From NCBI RefSeq assembly GCF_001854885.1, contig NZ_MDDV01000015.1, positions 1 to 64,000 of the forward strand: a stretch of DNA of 64,000 nucleotides, read 5' to 3'. This document shows positions 27,942-37,716 of this stretch, piece after piece; position 1 is the first letter of the stretch, and each line of letters starts with the position of its first letter. The notes under the pieces are model-generated. The model was not told where the DNA came from and did no database searches. It was given only the letters and a program-made list of their open reading frames with translations. This DNA comes from Ensifer sp. LCM 4579 (GTDB taxonomy: Bacteria; Pseudomonadota; Alphaproteobacteria; Rhizobiales; Rhizobiaceae). Both the position numbers and the translations under genes were made by a program.

Positions 27942-29849
27942 TCAGACGCCGATACCCTTGGCCTGCAGCACTTCCGAGATCTCGTCGAGGATTGCCGGAT
28001 CGTCGATCGTCGCCGGCATTTTCCAGGGCTGGCGATCGGCGATCTTCTGGATCGTCGCGCGCAGGATCTTGCCCGACCGGGTCTTCGGCAACCGCTTGAC
28101 GCAGATGGCGGTGCGGAAGGCGGCGACCGGTCCGATGCGCTCGCGCACGAGGCCGACGACCTCCTTTTCGATCTCCGCCGGCTCACGGGAAACATTGGAG
28201 TTTATCACCAGGAAGCCGGCCGGCACCTGGCCCTTCAATGGGTCCGCAATGCCGATGACGGCGCACTCGGCGACGTCCGGATGGCTGGCGCAGACCTCTT
28301 CCATCGCGCCCGTCGACAGCCGATGGCCGGCGACATTGATGATGTCGTCGGTGCGGGCCATGATGAAGACATAGCCGTCCTCGTCGATATAGCCGGCATC
28401 CGCCGTCTTGTAATAGCCGGGAAATTCCTCGAGATAGGCGGCGTGGAAGCGCCCATCGGCGTTCCAGAGCGTCGGCAGGCAACCGGGCGGCAGCGGCAGC
28501 TTGATTACCACATTGCCGAGCGTGCCGGGCATGACCGGATAACCGGCATCATCGAGGATCTGTACGTCATAGCCGGGCAAAGGCACGGCCGGGGAGCCGT
28601 ATTTCACCGGTAGCAGGCCGAGCCCGACGGCGTTGCCCGCGATGGGCCAGCCGGTCTCCGTCTGCCACCAATGGTCGATGACCGGGACGCCGAGCGCCCG
28701 TTCGGCCCAGCGGATCGTATCGGGATCGGCCCGCTCGCCGGCCAGATACAACGCACGAAAACGCGACAGATCGTGGCGCGCCACATGCGACGCCGCAGGA
28801 TCCTCCTTGCGGATCGCCCGCAGTGCCGTCGGCGCGGTGAACATCACGGTGACACCATGTTCGGCGATGATGCGCCAATAGGTGCCGGGATCGGGCGTGC
28901 CGACCGGCTTGCCTTCGAAAAGGATCGAGGTGCTGCCGTTGAGAAGCGGGCCATAGACGATGTAGGAGTGGCCGACCACCCAGCCGATATCGGAGGCCGC
29001 CCAGAAGACCTCGCCGACCTTGACGCCGAAAAAATTCTCCATCGACCATTTGAGCGCGACCATATGGCCGCCGGTGTCGCGTACGACACCCTTCGGCTGG
29101 CCGGTCGTTCCCGACGTGTAGAGCACGTAGAGCGGATCGGTGGCGGCGACGGGAGCACAGGGCGCCTCTTCGCCAGCCGCCTTCGCCGCGGCGAGCGCCT
29201 CTGAAAGGTCGATATCGCGGCCTGGCACCATGTCCGCGGCAAGCATGTCGCGCTGGAAGACCAGGCAATGGGCGGGCTTGTGCCGCGCAGCCTCGATCGC
29301 CTGGTCGAGCAGCGGCTTATAGGCGACGGTGCGGCCGGGCTCGAGGCCGCAGCTCGCCGAAACGACGAGTTTCGCCTTGCAATCATCGACGCGCACGGCG
29401 AGTTCGTTGGCGGCGAAGCCGCCGAAGACCACCGAATGGACGGCACCGATACGCGCCGCGGCGAGCATGGCGATGGCCGCCTCAGGGATCATCGGCATGT
29501 AGATGACGATCCGGTCGCCCTTTTCGACGCCGAGCTTGCGGTAAACCGCGGCAAGCGCTTTCACGTCGGAAAGCAGCTCCTCATAACTGATCTTCTCGGT
29601 CCGGCCGGTGACGGGGCTGTCATAGATGAAGGCCGCCTGTTCGCCGCGACCGGCCGCGATGTGGCGGTCGAGGCAATTGTAACAGGTATTGGTGAGACCA
29701 TCGGGAAACCAGAGGCCGTAGGTCCCGCGCTCCGCATCGAAGATCCGCCGCGGCTTTTCGAACCAGTCGATCGCTTGCGCCGCCTCCGCCCAGAAGCCCT
29801 CGGGGTCGGCTTTCCATGCGGCATACACTTCGGAATAGCGGCTCGCCAT
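27942..29849 (-). CDS. prpE: Propionyl-CoA synthetase (acyl-CoA synthetase)
   Basis: This is an AMP-forming acyl-CoA synthetase of 635 residues that best fits PrpE, activating propionate to propionyl-CoA. The adenylation motif is VLYTSGTTGQPKGVVRDTGG. The core has [20 protein letters not shown] and WWQTETGWPIAG; the Trp-Pro after the TETG, where acetyl-CoA synthetases have Gly-Gly, is characteristic of the PrpE/ACSS3 type. The C-terminus carries [13 protein letters not shown] with the catalytic Lys. GGAGGAG precedes the ATG. No methylcitrate-cycle genes adjoin, so propionyl-CoA probably enters the methylmalonyl-CoA route elsewhere. Confidence 0.9.
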   Translation of the reverse strand: MASRYSEVYAAWKADPEGFWAEAAQAIDWFEKPRRIFDAERGTYGLWFPDGLTNTCYNCLDRHIAAGRGEQAAFIYDSPVTGRTEKISYEELLSDVKALAAVYRKLGVEKGDRIVIYMPMIPEAAIAMLAAARIGAVHSVVFGGFAANELAVRVDDCKAKLVVSASCGLEPGRTVAYKPLLDQAIEAARHKPAHCLVFQRDMLAADMVPGRDIDLSEALAAAKAAGEEAPCAPVAATDPLYVLYTSGTTGQPKGVVRDTGGHMVALKWSMENFFGVKVGEVFWAASDIGWVVGHSYIVYGPLLNGSTSILFEGKPVGTPDPGTYWRIIAEHGVTVMFTAPTALRAIRKEDPAASHVARHDLSRFRALYLAGERADPDTIRWAERALGVPVIDHWWQTETGWPIAGNAVGLGLLPVKYGSPAVPLPGYDVQILDDAGYPVMPGTLGNVVIKLPLPPGCLPTLWNADGRFHAAYLEEFPGYYKTADAGYIDEDGYVFIMARTDDIINVAGHRLSTGAMEEVCASHPDVAECAVIGIADPLKGQVPAGFLVINSNVSREPAEIEKEVVGLVRERIGPVAAFRTAICVKRLPKTRSGKILRATIQKIADRQPWKMPATIDDPAILDEISEVLQAKGIGV

Positions 29850-30011
29850 CTCCGTTCTCCTCCACTCGCCTCCCGGACGCGGCGTCCGGCTCCTCGCTGC
29901 GAAGGATAGGCCCGCGGCGGGAAAGGTGAACCCCGACGAAAGGGGAATGCCCGGAAAAGAGGCAGAGCGAAAGCGGTTTTACGCCCGCGCCCTGCTTTGT
30001 GCTGGAATTGT

Positions 30012-30671
30012 TCAGCGCGCGCCGAAGATCGCCGAACCGACGCGTACGCTGGTGGCGCCGAAGGCGATCGCCGTTTCGAAATCGCCGGACATGCCCATGG
30101 AGAGCCGTTCAAGCCCGCATCGGCGGGCGATCTTGTGAAGCAGGGCGAAGTGCGGACCGGGATTTTCATCGAACGGCGGAATGCACATCAGCCCCTCGAT
30201 CACCAGACCGAGCTCGGTGCGGCAGAAATCGACAAAGGCCCCGGTCTCCTTGGGCGCAATTCCCGCCTTCTGCTGCTCCAGACCGGTATTGACCTGCACG
30301 TAGAGCCGAGGCTTTCGCCCCTGGCGCGCCATCTCGGCGGCGACGGCGCGCGCGATTTTCTCCCGGTCGATTGTTTCGATGACGTCGAAGAGCGCGACGG
30401 CGTCGGCCGCTTTGTTGGACTGCAGCGGACCGATCAGATGCAGTTCGAGGTCCGGGGTCTCCGCCCTCAGCGCGGGCCATTTGCCCTGTGCTTCCTGCAC
30501 GCGATTTTCCCCGAATACCCGCTGGCCGGCTTCGATGACGGGAAGGATCGCCTCGGCATCGAAGGTCTTGGAGACCGCGACCAGGACCACGGAGTGGGCG
30601 GGCCGGTTCGCCGCCTGTTCGCCCGCGCGAATCCGGCTCAGGACATCATCCAGCCGTTCCTGCACTTCCAT
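30012..30671 (-). CDS. YggS-family pyridoxal phosphate-binding homeostasis protein
   Basis: This 219-residue single-domain PLP protein (COG0325, alanine racemase N-terminal-like barrel) buffers PLP and affects amino-acid and keto-acid pools; no enzyme activity is established. The PLP lysine is in the motif LVAVSKTFDAEAI, followed by FGENRVQEAQGKWPAL, HLIGPLQSNKAADAVALFD and LSMGMSGDFETAIAFGATSV with the phosphate-binding loop near the C-terminus. GGAAGGAG precedes the ATG. It is divergent from leuS. Confidence 0.94.
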   Translation of the reverse strand: MEVQERLDDVLSRIRAGEQAANRPAHSVVLVAVSKTFDAEAILPVIEAGQRVFGENRVQEAQGKWPALRAETPDLELHLIGPLQSNKAADAVALFDVIETIDREKIARAVAAEMARQGRKPRLYVQVNTGLEQQKAGIAPKETGAFVDFCRTELGLVIEGLMCIPPFDENPGPHFALLHKIARRCGLERLSMGMSGDFETAIAFGATSVRVGSAIFGAR

Positions 30672-30872
30672 CCTTGGCTCCTTCCGCTAAGAGGTGTCGC
30701 TCACCGACTGAGCGGATTAGTGAAACTTGCCGTGCTTGCCAAGCCCGCTGACCGGGAAACCGTCCCCGAAAACCCTTCGAAACTTGACGCTCGGGCTGTT
30801 TCATGATGAAGGTCACGCCAGCTATCATGAGGGTGCTTTGAGCCCCGCAGACTTCCGGAACATCGACGAAAA

Positions 30873-33503
30873 ATGGCGACCGAACGATACAATCCGCGTG
30901 ATGCCGAGCCACGCTGGCAGCAGGAATGGGAAGCAGGCAAGGTCTTCGAGACCGCGAATGACGATCCGCGCGAGAAGTACTACGTGCTGGAGATGTTTCC
31001 CTACCCGTCCGGACGGATTCATATGGGGCACGTGCGCAACTACACCATGGGCGACGTCGTCGCCCGCTATAAGCGCGCCCGCGGCTTCAACGTGCTGCAT
31101 CCCATGGGCTGGGACGCCTTCGGCATGCCGGCGGAGAATGCCGCCATGGAGCGCGGCGTGCACCCGGCCGGCTGGACCTACCAGAACATCGCCTCGATGA
31201 AGGCGCAGCTGAAGGTCATGGGCTTGTCGCTCGACTGGAGCCGCGAATTCGCAACCTGCGATCCGGCCTATTACCAACGCCAGCAGCACCTGTTCCTCGA
31301 TTTCCTGGAAAGGGGCCTCGTCTATCGCAAGCAGTCGAAGGTCAATTGGGACCCGGTCGACAACACTGTGCTCGCCAATGAGCAGGTGATCGACGGCCGC
31401 GGTTGGCGCTCGGGTGCGCTGGTCGAGCAACGCGAGCTGACGCAGTGGTTCTTCCGCATCACCGACTTCAGCCAGGACCTGCTCGACGCGCTCGACACGC
31501 TCGACCAGTGGCCGGAAAAGGTGCGGCTGATGCAGAAGAACTGGATCGGCCGCTCCGAGGGCCTGTCGCTCAGATGGGAGCTCGACCCGGCGACCGTCCC
31601 GGGCGACACGACGGAACTGACCGTCTATACGACGCGTCCCGACACGCTTTTTGGCGCCTCCTTCCTGGCGATCTCCGCCGACCATCCGCTAGCCAGGGAA
31701 GCGGCGGCCAAGAATGCCGAAATCGACGCCTTCTGCGAGGAGTGCCGCCGCGCCGGCACCTCGCTTGCCGCTCTCGAGACGGCCGAAAAGAAGGGCATCG
31801 ACACCGGCATCCGCGCCGTGCATCCGCTCGATCCGAGCTGGGAGCTGCCGGTCTACGTCGCCAATTTCGTGCTGATGGACTACGGCACCGGCGCCATCTT
31901 CGGCTGCCCCTCCGGCGACCAGCGCGACCTTGACTTCGCCCGCAAATACAGCCTGCCGGTCGTGCCCGTGGTGATGCCCGAGGATGCCGATGCCGGGACC
32001 TTCACGATCGGCGACGAAGCCTATGTCGGCGACGGCGTGATGATCAATTCGTGTTTCCTCGACGGGCTCTCGACCGAGGATGCCTTCGAGACGATAGCCT
32101 CGAAACTCGAGAAGGAGATGCTGAACGGCGAACCGCGGGCAGAGCGCAAGGTCAATTTCCGCCTGCGCGACTGGGGCATCTCCCGCCAGCGCTATTGGGG
32201 GTGTCCGATCCCGGTCATTCATTGCGACGATTGCGGCGTCGTGCCGGTGCCGAAGGCGGATCTGCCGGTGACGCTGCCACCGGACGTCACCTTCGATAAG
32301 CCCGGCAACCCGCTGGATCGCCATCCGACCTGGCGCCACGTCGCCTGCCCGCAATGCGGCAAGGACGCGCGCCGGGAAACCGACACGATGGACACTTTCG
32401 TCGATTCCTCCTGGTATTTCGCCCGCTTCACCGCCCCTTGGGAGGACACGCCGACCGATCCCAAGGCCGCCAACCATTGGCTGCCGGTCGATCAATATAT
32501 CGGGGGTATCGAGCATGCGATTCTGCACCTGCTCTATTCGCGCTTCTTCACCCGGGCGATGAGGGCAACCGGTCACGTAGCGCTGGACGAACCCTTCAAG
32601 GGCCTGTTCACGCAGGGCATGGTGGTGCACGAGACCTATAGCCGCGGCGAAGGTGCGCAACGTGAATGGATCACCCCGGCCGAAGTCCGCATCGAAGAGA
32701 TCGACGGGCGGCGGCGTGCGGTGCTGATCGAAACCGGCGAGGAGATCGCCATCGGCTCGATCGAGAAGATGTCGAAGTCGAAAAAGAACGTCGTCGACCC
32801 CGACGACATCATCGGCTCCTATGGTGCCGATACCGCGCGCTTCTTCGTGCTTTCCGACTCGCCGCCGGACCGCGACGTCATCTGGTCCGAGGCGGGCGTC
32901 GAAGGCGCCCACCGTTTTGTCCAGCGCGTCTGGCGACTGGTGAGCGAAGCGGCCGACATGCTGCGCAGCGTCGAAGCTTCGCCGGCGAAGGATGGCGAGG
33001 GGCTCGCCATCTCGCAGGCCGCACACCGCACGCTCAAGGCCGTTGAGGCGGACTACGACAAGCTTGCCTTCAACAAGGCCGTTGCCCGGATCTACGAGCT
33101 CGTAAACCTGCTCGCTGCCCCGCTGACCCAGGTCGCCGGCGGCAAGGCCGAGACGACGGTGATTGCGGCGGTTAAGGACGCCACCGCGATCCTGATCGAC
33201 CTGATCGCGCCGATGATGCCGCATCTCGCGGAAGAATGCTGGCGGGAAATCGGCGGCGAGGGGTTGATTGCCGAGAAATCCTGGCCGAGCTTCGACCCGG
33301 CCTTGGTCGTCGAGAACGAAATCACCCTGCCGGTGCAGATCAATGGCAAGAAGCGGGCCGATTTGACAATCGCGCGCGACGCAGATCAGAGTGCGATCGA
33401 AAGCGCCGTGCTCGCCCTCGACGTCGTCAAGTCGGCGCTGGACGGCGGCTCTCCGAAGAAGATCATCGTCGTGCCGCAAAGGATCGTCAATGTCGTTGTC
33501 TGA
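30873..33503 (+). CDS. leuS: Leucyl-tRNA synthetase
   Basis: This class I aminoacyl-tRNA synthetase charges tRNA-Leu. The 876-residue protein has the HIGH-type motif [15 protein letters not shown] (about residue 43), the CP1 editing domain ([20 protein letters not shown]), a zinc-ribbon-like CPQCGK segment, and the KMSKS motif [17 protein letters not shown] (about residue 632). The C-terminal anticodon-binding part is intact. It is the first gene of leuS-lptE-holA; lptE starts 14 nt before its stop. Confidence 0.98.
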   Translation: MATERYNPRDAEPRWQQEWEAGKVFETANDDPREKYYVLEMFPYPSGRIHMGHVRNYTMGDVVARYKRARGFNVLHPMGWDAFGMPAENAAMERGVHPAGWTYQNIASMKAQLKVMGLSLDWSREFATCDPAYYQRQQHLFLDFLERGLVYRKQSKVNWDPVDNTVLANEQVIDGRGWRSGALVEQRELTQWFFRITDFSQDLLDALDTLDQWPEKVRLMQKNWIGRSEGLSLRWELDPATVPGDTTELTVYTTRPDTLFGASFLAISADHPLAREAAAKNAEIDAFCEECRRAGTSLAALETAEKKGIDTGIRAVHPLDPSWELPVYVANFVLMDYGTGAIFGCPSGDQRDLDFARKYSLPVVPVVMPEDADAGTFTIGDEAYVGDGVMINSCFLDGLSTEDAFETIASKLEKEMLNGEPRAERKVNFRLRDWGISRQRYWGCPIPVIHCDDCGVVPVPKADLPVTLPPDVTFDKPGNPLDRHPTWRHVACPQCGKDARRETDTMDTFVDSSWYFARFTAPWEDTPTDPKAANHWLPVDQYIGGIEHAILHLLYSRFFTRAMRATGHVALDEPFKGLFTQGMVVHETYSRGEGAQREWITPAEVRIEEIDGRRRAVLIETGEEIAIGSIEKMSKSKKNVVDPDDIIGSYGADTARFFVLSDSPPDRDVIWSEAGVEGAHRFVQRVWRLVSEAADMLRSVEASPAKDGEGLAISQAAHRTLKAVEADYDKLAFNKAVARIYELVNLLAAPLTQVAGGKAETTVIAAVKDATAILIDLIAPMMPHLAEECWREIGGEGLIAEKSWPSFDPALVVENEITLPVQINGKKRADLTIARDADQSAIESAVLALDVVKSALDGGSPKKIIVVPQRIVNVVV

Positions 33504-34020
33504 TGAATCTGGCTACCGTTTCCGGCCCCTCGGTGTGCTGGCCGGTGCGCTGCTGCTGACGGTGCTCGCCGGCTGTCAGGTGCGCCCGCTCTACTCTGAC
33601 GGTCCGACGGGTGCGACGGCGACTTCGCTGGCGTCGATCGAGATTTCCGAAGCCGACGACCGGGTCGAGCAGGAGGTTCGCAACGCCCTGATCTTCCTGA
33701 CCTCCGGCGGCAAGGGCGAACCGGTCAATCCGCAATATCACCTCGCCTTGAACGTATCGTACCGGACCATGGGTGTGCTCTACGATCAGGCCCGCGACAG
33801 GGCGGGCGCAGGGCGCATCGTCGTCAAGGCGGATTACAATCTGACGAGGACCGCGACGGGCGAGACCGTGAAGTCGGGCTATCGATCGGCCGTGGCGCTG
33901 GTGGACTTCCCCGAGCAGGAGTTCGCCAAGATCCGAGCGGCGCGCGACGGCGAGAATCGCGCTGCCAGGGAACTGGCGGAGCTCATCAGCGCCGACATCG
34001 CCGCCGCACTCGGACGCTGA
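33490..34020 (+). CDS. lptE: LPS-assembly lipoprotein LptE
   Basis: LptE is the outer-membrane lipoprotein that plugs and assembles the LptD barrel for LPS export. The 176-residue protein has a signal sequence with lipobox LAGC ([18 protein letters not shown]), which supports the start at 33490 overlapping leuS by 14 nt. The RPLY motif right after the lipidated Cys is typical. AAAGG lies just upstream. The leuS-lptE-holA order is widely conserved in proteobacteria. Confidence 0.92.
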   Translation: MSLSDESGYRFRPLGVLAGALLLTVLAGCQVRPLYSDGPTGATATSLASIEISEADDRVEQEVRNALIFLTSGGKGEPVNPQYHLALNVSYRTMGVLYDQARDRAGAGRIVVKADYNLTRTATGETVKSGYRSAVALVDFPEQEFAKIRAARDGENRAARELAELISADIAAALGR

Positions 34021-34032
34021 TCCGGTGGCCGG

Positions 34033-35067
34033 ATGAGCGAGGTCAAGTCGCACGAGTTCGATAATTTCCTGCAGAAATCTGCGGCGCATTATCGGCTTTT
34101 CCTCGTCTATGGTCCCGATCGCGGCCTCGTTTCCGAACGGGCGGCCCAACTCGCCGGTTCGTTCGGCATTCCCCTGGACGACCCTTTCGCCGTCGTCAAA
34201 CTCGATGCAACGGAGTTGCAGCAGGGGGCCGGCCGCCTTCTCGACGAGGTCAATGCCATCGGCCTATTCGGCGGTGAGAAACTCATCTGGATCAAGGGCG
34301 CTTCGGCGGAAAAGGGCCTCAGCGAAGCCCTGCAGGTTCTTGCCGCCGCGCCGCCGTCGGGCAGCTATTTGGTGATCGAGGCTGGAGACCTCAAGAAGGG
34401 CGCAGCACTGCGAAAAGCGGCCGAGCCTTCGCGCGCCGTTGCCTCCATCGCCTGCTATAGCGACGATGCGCGCGCCCTCAATGCGCTCGTCGATAAGGAG
34501 TTGTCGGAGGCGGGCTTGCGCATCAGCCCGGCCGCGCGCGAGCGGCTCTTGGAGGCCCTTGGCGGCGATCGCATCGCCTCGCGCAACGAGGTGAGAAAGC
34601 TCGCGCTCTATTGCCGCGGCAGGGATATCATCAGCGAGGAGGACGTGCTCGCCATCGTCGGCGATTCCAGCGCCATCTCGGTCGATGATGCCGTCGACGC
34701 GGTTCTGCAGGGCGATGTGGATGCGCTGATGCATGCGATGAAGAAGATCACCACGTCGAAGACGCCGGCCTTCCTGGTGCTTCAGTCCTGCCTCAGGCAG
34801 TTTCAGCAGTTGGACGTCATGCGGTCCGAAATGGACGCAAACCGCCAATCGGCGAGCCAGGTGATCGCCAGCCTCGGCCGCGGTCTGCATTTCCGCCGCA
34901 AGCCGATTGTCGAGGCGGCGCTCCGCCACTGGACCGCGCCGGCCATTCGCCGTGAATTGAACCGGCTGCAGGCAACGATCTATCAGAGCCGCAGCCGCCA
35001 GAGCCTCGAGGAAAGCCTCGTGCTGCAAAATCTGTTGGCAATTGCGATTCAATCAGCGAAGCGCTGA
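34033..35067 (+). CDS. holA: DNA polymerase III subunit delta
   Basis: This clamp-loader subunit opens the beta sliding clamp. The 344-residue protein has the AAA+-like N-terminal domains without a Walker A motif and the delta-family segments RLFLVYGPDRGLVSERA, KKGAALRKAAEP and YCRGRDIISEEDVLAIVGDS. It starts 12 nt after lptE, so leuS-lptE-holA looks like one transcript. Downstream, 35068-35341 holds no gene I can support, only a GCCGCGG/CCGCGGC hairpin near 35081-35098 that may end the transcript. Confidence 0.93.
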   Translation: MSEVKSHEFDNFLQKSAAHYRLFLVYGPDRGLVSERAAQLAGSFGIPLDDPFAVVKLDATELQQGAGRLLDEVNAIGLFGGEKLIWIKGASAEKGLSEALQVLAAAPPSGSYLVIEAGDLKKGAALRKAAEPSRAVASIACYSDDARALNALVDKELSEAGLRISPAARERLLEALGGDRIASRNEVRKLALYCRGRDIISEEDVLAIVGDSSAISVDDAVDAVLQGDVDALMHAMKKITTSKTPAFLVLQSCLRQFQQLDVMRSEMDANRQSASQVIASLGRGLHFRRKPIVEAALRHWTAPAIRRELNRLQATIYQSRSRQSLEESLVLQNLLAIAIQSAKR

Positions 35068-35341
35068 GGATGGCAACGGCCGCGGAGCTGCCGCGGCTTG
35101 GCTTCAAGGAAGCGCAACTCCGTTGCCGCGTGGATATTCGCCCTTTGGTGGCAAGTTCAAAACCCCAGCCCGGTACATACCGCCGCAAGACAGGGGCCCC
35201 GTCTATGGACTATCCGTCCTGCCGACAATTCGCACCCGGCGCACTCATTCCCTTGGAGAATGCAGGAACTCAAGCTGCAATAGTGACGATTGCGCGCCTG
35301 ATAGCGTCGGACAAAGCTCGCGGCGCAGCGAGATGCCCCTT

Positions 35342-36232
35342 TCAGCGCCGCTCGAGAAGGCGGCAGATCTCTTCGAGCTGGTCGAGCGTCTTATAGGCAA
35401 TCCGCAGGTGGCCGCCGGAGGCCTTGTGGTTGACGGTGACCTCGAGGCCAAGACTGTCCGACAATGTGCGCTCCAGCGCCAATGTGTCGGCATCCTTTTC
35501 CTCCCGGTGCCGCCCCTTGGCGAAGTTCGGATCGTTCTGCGCCTTGATGTCGTTCTGGGCGAGGCGCTCCGCTTCACGCACGGACAGTCCCTTGCCGACG
35601 ACGGCCCGCGCCAGCGCCACCGGATCGGAGGTGGGGATCAGCGCGCGGGCGTGACCGGCCGAAAGGCTGCCGGCGGCGAGCATGTCACGCACCGGCTCGG
35701 GCAGCTTCAGGAGCCGCAGGCTGTTGGCCACATGACTGCGGCTCTTGCCGATGATGTCGCCGAGATCGTTTTGCGTGTAGCCATGTTCCGCGATCAGCTG
35801 CTCGTATCCGAGCGCTTCTTCGAGCGGATTGAGGTCGGAGCGCTGGACGTTTTCGACAATGGCGATTTCCAGTGCTGTGCGGTCGTCGACATCGCGCACG
35901 ATCACGGGAATTTCGGTGAAGCCGGCCAGCTGGGCGGCGCGCCAGCGGCGTTCGCCGGCGATGATCTCGTATCGGTCCTCGCCCAGCGTGCGGACCACGA
36001 CCGGCTGGACGATGCCGTGTTGGCGCACGGAACTCGCCAGATCCTGCAATTCCGCCTCATCGAAGTGACGACGCGGGTTGCGGGGGTTGCGCGACACGAA
36101 CTCGATCGGCACGCGGCGATCGGCACTGACGGGGCTGGCCGGCGTGGCGCCGCTCTGCAAGGGCTGGTCCATTTCGCCGATCAAGGCGGCCAGACCGCGG
36201 CCAAGCCGCCTTTTGGAGCTGTCATCGTTCAT
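35342..36232 (-). CDS. parB: Chromosome partitioning protein ParB
   Basis: ParB is a CTP-dependent DNA clamp that loads at parS and spreads to segregate the origin region. The 296-residue protein has an N-terminal basic stretch (KRRLGRGLAALIGE), the CTP-binding domain with IIAGERRWRAAQLAGF (GERRxRA) and IVENVQRSDLNPLEEA, a central HTH (YTQNDLGDIIGKSRSHVANS) that reads parS, and a C-terminal dimer domain. It follows parA with a 32-nt gap. Seven parS-like sites lie in this window. Confidence 0.98.
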   Translation of the reverse strand: MNDDSSKRRLGRGLAALIGEMDQPLQSGATPASPVSADRRVPIEFVSRNPRNPRRHFDEAELQDLASSVRQHGIVQPVVVRTLGEDRYEIIAGERRWRAAQLAGFTEIPVIVRDVDDRTALEIAIVENVQRSDLNPLEEALGYEQLIAEHGYTQNDLGDIIGKSRSHVANSLRLLKLPEPVRDMLAAGSLSAGHARALIPTSDPVALARAVVGKGLSVREAERLAQNDIKAQNDPNFAKGRHREEKDADTLALERTLSDSLGLEVTVNHKASGGHLRIAYKTLDQLEEICRLLERR

Positions 36233-36264
36233 ATGTCACCACTTATATTTCGAAACCGAAACGA

Positions 36265-37059
36265 TCAGGCAGCCGGACGCTGCCGTTCCCGCTGAATCAC
36301 TTCCGAAGCCAATTGCAGATAGGCTTGGCTTCCGGCGCATTTCAGATCGTAGAGAATGGCCGGCTTGCCGTAGGACGGTGCCTCGGAAACCCGCACATTT
36401 CGCGGGATCAAGGTATGATAAACCTTGTCGCCCAGATGCGTACGAACGTCAGTGACGACCTGCTGCGCCAGATTGTTGCGCGAATCGAACATGGTCAGCA
36501 CGATGCCTTGAATATCCAGATTGGGATTGACCGTGCGCCGCACCTGATCGACCGTCTCCAGGAGTTGGCTCAAGCCTTCGAGCGCAAAGAACTCGCATTG
36601 CAGCGGGACAAGCACAGAGTGAGCCGCTGTCATGGCGTTCATCGTCAACAGATTGAAGGAGGGCGGGCAATCGACAAGAATGTAGGAGAACGCATGTGCC
36701 TCCGCAGAGGCCAGCGCCTTGCGCAGGCGAAAGACCCGATCAGAATGCTGGGCAATCTCCAGCTCGATTCCAAGCAGATCCATGGTTGAGGGGACAATCG
36801 CTAGATTCGGGACCGCCGTCTCCCGGGCGACCTCGCCGATCGAGTGCGTGCCCATGATCAAGTCATAGGAGGACAGGTTCCGATCGCGACGCTGAATGCC
36901 AAGGCCGGTGCTGGCATTACCTTGCGGGTCGAGATCGACGATCAGCACCGTTTCGCCGATGGCGGCAAGTGCCGTTGCTAGATTGATGGCCGTCGTCGTC
37001 TTTCCGACGCCGCCCTTCTGATTGGCAATGGTGATAATCCGATTCTTGGGGCCAAACAT
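36265..37059 (-). CDS. parA: Chromosome partitioning ATPase ParA
   Basis: This deviant-Walker P-loop ATPase forms the gradient that moves ParB-parS complexes. The 264-residue protein has TIANQKGGVGKTTTAINLA at the N-terminus (signature Lys in KGGVGKTT), LIVDLDPQGNASTGLG (Walker A' Asp) and YILVDCPPSFNLLTMNA (Walker B). It sits between rsmG and parB in the classic gidA-gidB-parA-parB order, 15 nt after rsmG. Confidence 0.98.
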   Translation of the reverse strand: MFGPKNRIITIANQKGGVGKTTTAINLATALAAIGETVLIVDLDPQGNASTGLGIQRRDRNLSSYDLIMGTHSIGEVARETAVPNLAIVPSTMDLLGIELEIAQHSDRVFRLRKALASAEAHAFSYILVDCPPSFNLLTMNAMTAAHSVLVPLQCEFFALEGLSQLLETVDQVRRTVNPNLDIQGIVLTMFDSRNNLAQQVVTDVRTHLGDKVYHTLIPRNVRVSEAPSYGKPAILYDLKCAGSQAYLQLASEVIQRERQRPAA

Positions 37060-37074
37060 GTTTCCGCTCGCCTG

Positions 37075-37716
37075 TCACTTCATTCGACGTGAGAGATTTG
37101 CAATCTCGAGCACAACCGAATCCGGCTCGACAATACTTGCATGTTTTACCAGATCGAATTGAAAGCGGCTAACGGCTTTGTCGACTTCCTGCTGATAATC
37201 CCGTCCTTTATGGAAGAAAGCGACGGTTTTGGAGTCCGGTTGCATCATCCAGGGCGCGGAATAATCGAGCAGTTGCGTGAGATCCGCCAGAGCGCGGGCG
37301 GAAATCGCGTCGCAACTGGGAATCATTGATGGGGCCGACTCGATCCGAATCGGGTGCACCGACCCGCGCGCCCCGGTTTCCTGTAGAGCCACGCGCAAGA
37401 ATGCGGCCTTCTTATTATTGCTTTCGAGCAGATGGACCCAACCGTCCAACAATTCGGAGAGGCAGATGGCGGTAATGACACCCGGAAAGCCGCCGCCGCT
37501 GCCAAGATCCACCCAGGTTTTCGGGGATGGGGACAGATAAAAGATCTGCAAGCTGTCCAACACATGGCGCTGCCACAGATCATCGAGAGTGGAGGGAGCG
37601 ACCAGGTTGATCGACCTCGCCCACTTCTGGAAAAGGCGTCCGAAGTGCTCCAGCTTGTCCTGCGTTTCACGTGAAACACGCAGACCGTTCAGTCTGCCGA
37701 GGGGACTCGTTTTCAT
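37075..37716 (-). CDS. rsmG: 16S rRNA (guanine-N7)-methyltransferase RsmG (GidB)
   Basis: This SAM-dependent enzyme makes m7G527 in 16S rRNA; loss gives low-level streptomycin resistance in several bacteria. The 213-residue protein has [17 protein letters not shown] (SAM site) and the preceding [12 protein letters not shown]. Its ATG overlaps the mnmG stop as ATGA, fixing the start at 37716. A parS-like sequence is embedded in codons 13-18 and encodes VSRET. Confidence 0.95.
   Translation of the reverse strand: MKTSPLGRLNGLRVSRETQDKLEHFGRLFQKWARSINLVAPSTLDDLWQRHVLDSLQIFYLSPSPKTWVDLGSGGGFPGVITAICLSELLDGWVHLLESNNKKAAFLRVALQETGARGSVHPIRIESAPSMIPSCDAISARALADLTQLLDYSAPWMMQPDSKTVAFFHKGRDYQQEVDKAVSRFQFDLVKHASIVEPDSVVLEIANLSRRMK
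37663..37678. promoter_or_regulatory. parS: parS-like site inside the rsmG coding region
   Basis: CGTTTCACGTGAAACA matches 15 of 16 consensus positions. It lies 0.6 kb upstream of parA within the 5' end of rsmG. Confidence 0.88.

Noticed and set aside
35068-35341. Possible gene between holA and parB
   Set aside because: The open frames here show no ribosome-binding site, family signature or consistent codon use; the gap looks like a convergent intergenic region.
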